Positions 53,398 through 59,750 of a stretch of DNA of 59,750 nucleotides are shown here, one piece after another. The notes under the pieces are model-generated. The model was not told where the DNA came from. It worked only from the letters and a program-made list of their open reading frames with translations, and searched no databases. The stretch comes from Candolleomyces eurysporus (taxonomy: Eukaryota > Basidiomycota > Agaricomycetes > Agaricales > Psathyrellaceae): positions 1 to 59,750 of the forward strand of contig JANBPK010001225.1 in assembly GCA_027579435.1 (NCBI GenBank). The letters run 5' to 3'. A program made the translations under genes and the position numbers. Every line of letters begins with the position of its first letter. Positions within the stretch are counted from its first letter, which is position 1.

Positions 53398-54785
53398 ATG
53401 AGCTCGCCCGCTTTTGGGTTTCCCCGTTTGCTCTCCACGAATGACCCCCTCAGCTCCAACGAGAAGCAGCACGCTAGATTGCAAGTCGCCACATTGAACA
53501 AAAGGCTAGATGACCTTCGATTGCTCTGCCGGCAGATTGAGAGCAAAGTGGAGGAGTATCATCTCCTGCTGTCTCCCTGGCGCGACATTCCTGCTGAAAT
53601 AATAGGGGCTATATTCGAGCTCATAATCCCACCGATCGTGACGGCCGAATACGCTAAAGATCTGGTCAATTTGCGCCTGGTGTGCAAGAAATGGCACGAG
53701 GCTACCGATCTCACCCAGCAGCTTTGGAACGGTCTGGAAATCAATCTCACAAACCAACAGCTGACTTACGAGAAGCTTTCTTCATGGCTCAAAAAAGCAG
53801 GAGACCTGCGAAGGACGTTGGTGGTGTACGGAGATTCGCACGGGGAGTATGAACCATGCAGGCTGGCCCATCCAGCTCTGTGCCGGATATTGATTCAAGG
53901 ACCGACCGTCAACACTTTGAAGATCTCATTCCCAATCACAGCATGCTTCAACCGATTGACTCAGGAAACAATCGCGTGCGGCGCAGGAAGAAGTCCCTTC
54001 GCGATGGCATTCCATCTCCTCTTTGACCCTTTCATTTGTAACCCTACGCCCCCCNGACGGAACGTACACCCGCAATCTTTCCAGCCTCACTTACATCCCT
54101 GGCGGTCATTGTTCAGGACGACGTTCTGGAACCCTCGAAAGAAGGGCTAATTCTAGACTTCATCTATCCAGCAGCCCTCGAGCAACTCATCGAAATCAAT
54201 TTCGAGTACCTGTTTGGCGACATTTTGTCGTTGATCTTACCCGCTGTACGCCATTGTATCAACGCTGAGACTCTCACAATCACAGGCGAGCACCAATACA
54301 GGCAGGACTTGGCTCCTTTCCTTCAACAGGGACACGACGGAGAGAGAATATTCCTTCCCAAGCTGAAGACATTACGGCTCGGTGGGCTCTGTTCTTCTCT
54401 TGTTCCGCTGGCACTTGAGACGATTCAAACTCCAAACCTCGTTGACCTGGATGTCGACCTCAGTTTTACTAGCGCTGACCGCCTAACGGAGCGTCAATTA
54501 TGCTTCTCATGCTATCCCGGGAAGAGCGAAAACGTCGTTTTGCCATCCACCATTCCATCAGCGAACCTGGCTTGTAGTACCAGTTTGAAGCAGTTGCGGA
54601 TTCGCTCAGCCGTGGTGTATTATCCGGATGTCGTGCTGTGGATTGTGATCAATCTACCGTCATTGGTTCACCTCACCTTGGACGATATTATGGTCAATAG
54701 GAACCGTAACCTTACCCATGTGACAATAGAAGACCGGGAAGGCCATGTTCTCCCCCCCCTCTCGCGATGGATGGCCTTGTATTGA
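53398..54785 (+). pseudogene. F-box-like family II, unit D (pseudogene)
   Basis: It begins MSSPAFGFPRLLSTNDPLSS; the upstream ATG at 53338 is out of frame. Coiled coil and F-box (SPWRDIPAEIIGAIFELIIP ... LRLVCKKWHEATDLTQQLWN) are readable. At about 53968 a two-base loss (CAGGAAACAATCG against CAGGAAATCCAATCG in the paralogues) shifts the frame. An N at 54055 after a C run adds uncertainty. The family frame returns at 54225-54785 (ILPAVRHCINAETLTITGEH, FLPKLKTLRLGGLCSSLVPL) and ends with the same CG-insertion frameshift as unit C (Pro-Pro-Leu-Ser-Arg-Trp-Met-Ala-Leu-Tyr, stop at 54783). The two-base loss is not at a homopolymer, so I regard this copy as truly dead. Confidence 0.8.
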
Positions 54786-55746
54786 GGTCTTGGAGTTGCT
54801 TGGGTGTAGCAAGGACGATTTCGCAAACTCTCGTATTATGGAACTTTTAGTCGAATCGTAAGTATTTGTCGGTTTTTCGATAACACTGTCATTCCGCTAA
54901 GCAAAGTTGGTCGGACTAGTGCTCGTGTTATAGGCTAGGATGGTGGGAGCATCAAAGCAGGTGAATTTTGTAACGAGTATAATAAAACAGCAGAGTACTT
55001 TTACGAACTCGAGAACTAGGATCGAGCAGAGAAGGCATAAGGGTAATGCGCATAAAGCATAGTAGAACGAGTAAGTATGTGATTGCATGGGTAAGGAAGT
55101 GTTATAACAAAAGATATAGTGCCTACACTGTTCGGAGTGCCATAAAAAGGGGCGGGAGTTGCATACCTGACTTCAGGACTTGACTCATAGCCTCGTGAAG
55201 ATTCGGACTTTGAGGTTACTATTTAGAACAACGCCTACATGGCGGTTATGCGCACGCAGTTCTGCTACGGAGATACAATCTTTGAACCGCTGAGAATTGT
55301 TCTATCGAAGTGAGTGAGGCCGGGCTTATGCTCAGTGTTCCGAGGTCGTATAGAACTCGGGTACTTGTGTACCGCGCCTCAACGCCAAGAATTTCCCAAT
55401 ATCGTATCACATGACCTCGCCTCACTCCTCCGAAATGTTATGTTCTCTAGTTCGATCCTTACCCATGCAGTTTCCACAGCTTATTGCTCGAGGGTATATT
55501 TATTGCTCGAGCGTAATGGAATAATTTATGTAAAGCGATAGTAACACTCGGGGAGTGTTGAACAGGCGAAGAAAGGGGGCCTGTGGACAGACGACCTCGG
55601 AAATTGCCGCGCGCAGCGACGGCCCACAAGCCCAAGTCGGTATTGATGGCCTGTTGACTTCCCGTATGAGACTCGACGACAACAAAAAGGTTTCCCTCGG
55701 TTTTCGCTAACTAGCGCCCACTACAAATAAGCCCAAATACACGAGC
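54786..55746 (+). repeat. Intergenic cassette between units D and E, with an insertion
   Basis: The 3'-flank cassette (54960-55150) and 5' flank of unit E. The 5' flank carries about 300 bp absent from the other units (55338 to ~55640), described as a separate element. Confidence 0.7.
55338..55602. mobile_element. Short inverted-repeat element in the 5' flank of unit E
   Basis: TTCCGAGGTCGT at 55338-55349 is the exact complement of ACGACCTCGGAA at 55591-55602. The left repeat starts exactly where unit E departs from its paralogues (after TATGCTCAGTG). The 265-bp interval has no coding capacity and includes a direct repeat of TTATTGCTCGAG. Homology with paralogues resumes only near 55641, so the insertion is slightly larger than the inverted-repeat unit. 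No target duplication is seen. It may be a MITE or a rearranged fragment. Confidence 0.5.
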
Positions 55747-55828
55747 ATGAACTTGAAACCCCTGCTCTCTTTGGTGAAACCCCTGCTATGAACTTGAAAC
55801 CCCTGCTCTCTTTGGGCTCTCTATCTGG
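55747..55828 (+). repeat. 41-bp tandem duplication over the start codon of unit E
   Basis: ATGAACTTGAAACCCCTGCT followed by CTCTTTGG appears twice, 41 bp apart (55747 and 55788), joined by TGAAACCCCTGCT. The first ATG now opens a 14-codon frame ending in TGA that overlaps the second ATG, creating an upstream ORF. Confidence 0.85.
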
Positions 55829-57287
55829 AAACCTCGCAACCAGTATGAGCTCGCCTGCTCTTGACGTCTCTCTTTTACTCTCTACCGATGATCCCCTCAG
55901 CTCTGAGGAGAAGCAACACGCTAGATTGCAAATCGCCACCTTGAACAAAAGGCTAGACGACCTTCGGTTGCTCTGCCGGCAGATTGAGAGGGAAGTGGAG
56001 GAGTATCATTCACTGCTCTCTCCATGGCGCGGCATTCCTGTCGAAATAGTAGGGACTATATTCAAGTTCGTAATCCCACCGGTCAGGGCCGTGACGGCCA
56101 AAGATTTGGGCAATTTGCGCCTGGTGTGCAAGAAATGGCGCGACGTCGCCGATCTCACCCCCCAGCTCTGGAGCGGTCTGGAAATCGATGTCAGAGGCCG
56201 GCAGCTGTCTCACGAGAAGCTTTCTTCATGGCTCAACAAGGCCGGAGACCTGCGAAGGACGTTGGTGGTGCCATGCAGTGCAGAGCTCCGCACTATTTAT
56301 GATCATCCAGCCCTTTGCCGGATATTGGCTCAAGGACCGACCGTCAACACTTTGGCAATCTCATGCCTATACCCAACAGGCTTCGATGACTTCACCAAGA
56401 AGATCCAATCGTGTGCAGCAGAGGAAGAAATCCCTTCGCGATGGCATTCCATCCCATCTTTGACCCTTTCATTTCAAGCCCTACTCTCCCCGGGACCTAC
56501 ACCCGCAATCTTTCCAGCCTCACTGACATCCCTGGCGATCACTGTTCGGGACCTTGTTCGACATCCCTTGCGGGGTGTGATTCTGGGCTTCATCTATCCA
56601 CCAGTTTTCGAGCAACTCGTCGACTTCAATTTCAATTACCAATTTTGGGACATTTTGGGGTTGATATTACCTGCTGTACGCCATTGCGTTAACGCCGAGA
56701 TGCTCACAATCATAGGCGAGCACCAATACAGGCAGGCTCCGACCCTACAAGCTTTCTTTCAACAGGGACATAACGGAGAGGGAATACACCTTCCCAAGCT
56801 GAAGACCCTGCGGCTCGGTGGGCGCTGTTCTTCTCCTATTCCCTTGACGCTCGAGGCGATCCAAGCTCCAAACCTCGTTCACCTGGATGTCGACCTCAGT
56901 TTTGTTAGCGCTGCCAGCTTTACGTTCCAAGAAGAATGCCGCCGATCTCGTTGCACGCCAGGCAACGTTTTGCCATCCACCATTCCAGCGGCAAACCTGG
57001 CTTGTAGAGCCAGTTTGAGGCAGTTACGGATTCGGTCAGCCGTCGTGCCTTATCCAGATGTCGTGCTCCGGATTGTGATAAATCTCCCGTCGTTGGTTCA
57101 CCTGACTTTGGACGATATTGTGGTCGATAGGAACATTGACCTTGGCGGTATGTCGATGGAAGACCGGGAAGACCATGTTCCCCTCCCTCTCGGTGGATGG
57201 CCTCGTATCGAGGTCTTGGAGTTGCTCGGGCGCAGCAAGGACCATTTCGCAAACTCTCGTATTATGGAACTTTTAGCCGAATCGTAA
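55788..57287 (+). CDS. F-box-like protein, family II, unit E (intact)
   Basis: Single-exon 499-residue protein starting MNLKPLLSLGSLSGNLATSM. The coiled coil (ARLQIATLNKRLDDLRLLCR), F-box (SPWRGIPVEIVGTIFKFVIP ... LRLVCKKWRDVADLTPQLWS) and Leu-rich domain are complete. It has the full family tail (GGWPRIEVLELLGRSKDHFA ... ELLAES) that units C and D lost. The second copy of the duplicated ATG is used, because the first is out of frame. The upstream ORF created by the duplication could lower translation. The gene is one of two copies with an undamaged frame at both ends (with A). Confidence 0.84.
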   Translation: MNLKPLLSLGSLSGNLATSMSSPALDVSLLLSTDDPLSSEEKQHARLQIATLNKRLDDLRLLCRQIEREVEEYHSLLSPWRGIPVEIVGTIFKFVIPPVRAVTAKDLGNLRLVCKKWRDVADLTPQLWSGLEIDVRGRQLSHEKLSSWLNKAGDLRRTLVVPCSAELRTIYDHPALCRILAQGPTVNTLAISCLYPTGFDDFTKKIQSCAAEEEIPSRWHSIPSLTLSFQALLSPGPTPAIFPASLTSLAITVRDLVRHPLRGVILGFIYPPVFEQLVDFNFNYQFWDILGLILPAVRHCVNAEMLTIIGEHQYRQAPTLQAFFQQGHNGEGIHLPKLKTLRLGGRCSSPIPLTLEAIQAPNLVHLDVDLSFVSAASFTFQEECRRSRCTPGNVLPSTIPAANLACRASLRQLRIRSAVVPYPDVVLRIVINLPSLVHLTLDDIVVDRNIDLGGMSMEDREDHVPLPLGGWPRIEVLELLGRSKDHFANSRIMELLAES

Positions 57288-58141
57288 GTATTCATTGATT
57301 TTCTATAACGCTGTCATTCCGCTAAGCAAAATTGGTTGGACTAGTGCTCGTGTAATAAACTAGGATGATAGAGGCATCAAAGCAGGTGGATTTTGTAACG
57401 AGTATAATAAAACAGCAGAGTACTTTTACCAACTCGAGACTCAGAACCGAATCGAAGAAGCATAAGGGTAGTAATGTGCATAGACCATAATAGAACGAGT
57501 AAGTAAATGGTTGCATAGGTAAGGAAGTGTAGAAAATCAAGGCCATCGATAGCCTGCGAAAGATAGATGGATGGATAAAGATAAGTAAGGAACCAACAGA
57601 AACCTGAATGGTATGCAACGGGAGAACACATAAAACGGGAAGTGGAAAAAAAAAACAGAAAAGAAAAACGGAGAGCATACAATGCGTATTGCTACAAAAA
57701 CGATAATGATAATCGATGCGATACGGAGACGATTGAAAAACAGAAGCAAGGCACGGAAGCCGCAGGGAGCCGTAGTACAGGTACAAGTTGCGAAGTGAAA
57801 TAAATCATGCATGCATGGAATGATCATCCCGATATGTAAAGGGGAGATGCGGAACGGAAGAAGACGAAGATTAAGAACGGACGCCGAAGAGACTATGATG
57901 CTCATAACGATCATGAAAAAAGGGGGATGAGATAAAGATAGCGCGAAAGCGAACTGAGAGAGAGAGTAAAGAAACAATGCAATGCCAAGTGTGAGGGTCC
58001 ATAACCATCAAGGTCGTGATATCGTATGAGAGGAAAAAGAAACAGAGAATCGAAGCGTGAAAAACGAAAAGAAACGGAACGTCTATATGTATGTGAAAAC
58101 CGGGGCCACCATCTGCCCCCCACCACCTCACTTCCACCCAC
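57288..58141. other. 3' flank of unit E and purine-rich spacer
   Basis: 57290-57530 is the last copy of the F-box 3'-flank cassette. 57540-58080 is purine-rich on the plus strand (GAGAGAGAGA, AAAAGAAAAA runs) and gives hydrophobic Phe/Leu/Ser-rich shadow frames on the minus strand that I do not accept. It is probably the 3' untranslated region of the next gene. Confidence 0.5.
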
Positions 58142-59750
58142 TCAATCGGCTGCAAAGAGCTGCTGCAACAGCAAATACGAAATCCCATCGCAAAGGGTAT
58201 GCACCTTCGCCTTGGTCGCTGGGAACTTCACAGTCGCACCAAACGCCATCAACGGGGCTCGATGTTCCTCCAACTTGGCCACAAGAGCCCTGATGGGTAG
58301 GCGGGTAACAGAAAACGCTGTCCTAGCAGACGAGGCGGTCTGAGTAGGAGTCGACGAAATGTACTCCGATGCGTCCAGGGTCTTCCTCTTGTCCTCCTCA
58401 TCGTCATCATCGTCATCGTCATCAGAATCTTCGGCCGGGCTGGTCTCGTCCGTCTCGATCTCTGACTCGGACGATTCGCCTCCGCTGCTCTCGCTGGTCG
58501 AAGTCTCCGGGGAAGACGACATCGATCCGCGAGTCGTGCGCTTGGTAGTAGACCTCCTGGGGTAGTCTGGCGACGAGGACAGCCCTCCATCGCGCGAATC
58601 ATCGTCGACGGTGACAATAGGCTCGTCCAACACCCTCCCTAGCCCATTATCCACGAGCTTTCTCAGCACCTCCAAAATCAGGACGTAGATCTCGCTATGC
58701 CTCAACCAGTCACCGACGTTCCTGTTCTGGAGGAACGCGTGGATAAGGGAGGGGAGCAGAGAGCGGGAGATGAGGGGATACAATAGGTCTTGCACCAGAT
58801 CCGGCCCTGGCCTCTTCCCCTGTTCTTCATCGTCACTCCCATCCTCCTCTTCTTCCTTCCTCTCCTGAAAGACGACCAACCAGCTCGACACAGCATGCAG
58901 ACTCCTGATCACAACGCCCTCAAACGCCTTTGTATTCCTAACATCGCTATTCGTGCGGGAAATGACGACTTGCACGAACGCCTGAGCCTCCTCGACGAAC
59001 GACGCTGGGGAGCCGAAGCCCAGAGCGTACGCTGCTCGGGTGAACTCCATGTCGAAGGCATCGAGGATAGTAGAGATGGCGGTGATAGAGGCAGAGGGGC
59101 AGCAGGACTTAATGTCGCACCCTCTGGAACCTTGGCAGGTCGTGACTCCCGGGATAGCGTTGGGAGCAGGATTGGGAGAGGAGAACGATCCCTTGCGAGA
59201 GGGTGCTGGTGACGAGGAGGCGGAGCTCGAAGGGGAGCTAGAGGTCGGTTGGCAAACCCCGTCGACGGATGAAAAACATGCTCGGCAGTACGTCGCTTTG
59301 CAGGCCGGGTTGGAGCACGTAACGTGGAGGTGCTTCAAGAGGAGGTATGAGAATGGTTCGCTCGGAATGGGTGCCTAGAATTTGAAGATCGCCCGATATC
59401 AGTTTGACGATGTCGAGGAGAAAAAAGAAAAGAGCGCTTACCGAGCCATCAGCTCCCTCAACGGCCCACCCGCACTTCCTGCACTCCCTGTCGAAAGTAC
59501 GGCTCAAGAATCCCTTCGCCCTGGCCCACCTTGCTTCAGGACCAGGCGAAATTCTCCGTCCTTTCCTTCCACGCCCAGGAATCGGTTGAGGGCTGCTGCC
59601 ATGCCTTGCGTTGGCCATCCTGTTCCCATGATTAGCCTTTGGAGATCCAGAAGCCATCATGCCCATCCTCAAGTCCCGAGCAGAGGAGGAGGTGGACATC
59701 GCAGGACCCGATCGTGGAATCGGTATTTCCTTGGATCTCGGAATAGCGAC
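58142..59750 (-). CDS. Cys-rich / helical protein, 5' end outside window
   Basis: Two exons are visible, 59750-59442 and 59374-58142 (phase 0), 513 residues. The frame is open to the window edge, so the true start may lie beyond; the first Met inside is at 59699. A basic, Ser-rich head is followed by zinc-binding-like Cys pairs: ECRKCGW, then CSNPACKATYCRACF, then CQGSRGCDIKSCC. A helical region follows (SITAISTILDAFDMEFTRAA; AVSSWLVVFQERKEEEEDGS; Leu-Leu-Pro-Ser-Leu-Ile-His-Ala-Phe-Leu-Gln-Asn), then an acidic Asp/Glu stretch. It ends HTLCDGISYLLLQQLFAAD. I associate this helical segment with large fungal proteins that also carry a ubiquitin-conjugating (UBC) fold, but that fold is not in the window. 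Ubiquitin-related function is therefore only a suggestion. Confidence 0.7.

Noticed and set aside
57322..57977. Hydrophobic Phe/Leu/Ser-rich minus-strand frames that look like membrane proteins
   Set aside because: They are the complement of a purine-rich, low-complexity spacer and of the repeated F-box 3'-flank cassette.
1..59750. CRISPR-like arrays, operons or bacterial defence genes
   Set aside because: No regularly spaced repeats were found; intron-rich genes and family content are clearly fungal nuclear.

Overview
The window looks like the nuclear genome of a mushroom-forming basidiomycete (Agaricomycetes). Genes are broken by many introns of about 50-80 bp. The F-box-like, NACHT-TPR and NACHT-WD40 gene families are those expanded in that class. 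Conserved eukaryotic housekeeping genes (COPI delta and beta subunits, UTP14, annexin, aldo/keto reductase) alternate with fast-changing accessory DNA. The assembly carries 14 single-base Ns, nearly all beside homopolymers. Several open frames break at such runs, so some frameshifts are probably sequence errors. I separate those from breaks with independent support.

Layout. 1-0.53 kb: 3' end of a NACHT-WD40-type gene. 0.9-13.5 kb: a gene-poor, rearranged accessory block. It holds a Ty3/gypsy integrase remnant, two ~667-bp LTR-like copies facing each other (one CpG-depleted), a 407-bp MITE with terminal inverted repeats and target-site duplications, a broken gene resembling animal shieldin subunit 2 with extra copies of its 3' end, and a ~1-kb segmental duplication. 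13.6-16.0 kb: annexin with a Pro/Gly/Tyr-rich head. 16.1-21.5 kb: three tandem F-box-like paralogues on the minus strand. 22.0-27.8 kb: delta-COP and UTP14, a divergent pair. 28.3-31.0 kb: a Ser-rich unknown. 33.6-36.9 kb: aldo/keto reductase and a small FAS1-domain secreted protein. 37.1-41.0 kb: beta-COP, divergent from the FAS1 gene. 41.9-57.3 kb: five tandem copies of a second F-box family with duplicated flanks, interrupted by a 1198-residue NACHT-TPR NLR-like gene. 58.1 kb to the end: a partial Cys-rich/helical gene.

How it fits together. The core genes serve COPI coat assembly (delta and beta belong to the same F-subcomplex), ribosome biogenesis and membrane/redox functions. The accessory genes fit substrate adaptors for SCF ubiquitin ligases and non-self recognition (NLRs), both shaped by birth-and-death evolution: tandem copies, a shared frameshift, a pseudogene and a copy with a lost C-terminus are all visible. 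The most unusual item is the shieldin-2-like gene at 7.4-8.9 kb. Its N-terminal motif and OB-fold signature match what is known of metazoan SHLD2, but here it carries a frameshift and an in-frame stop, and pieces of it are scattered nearby.
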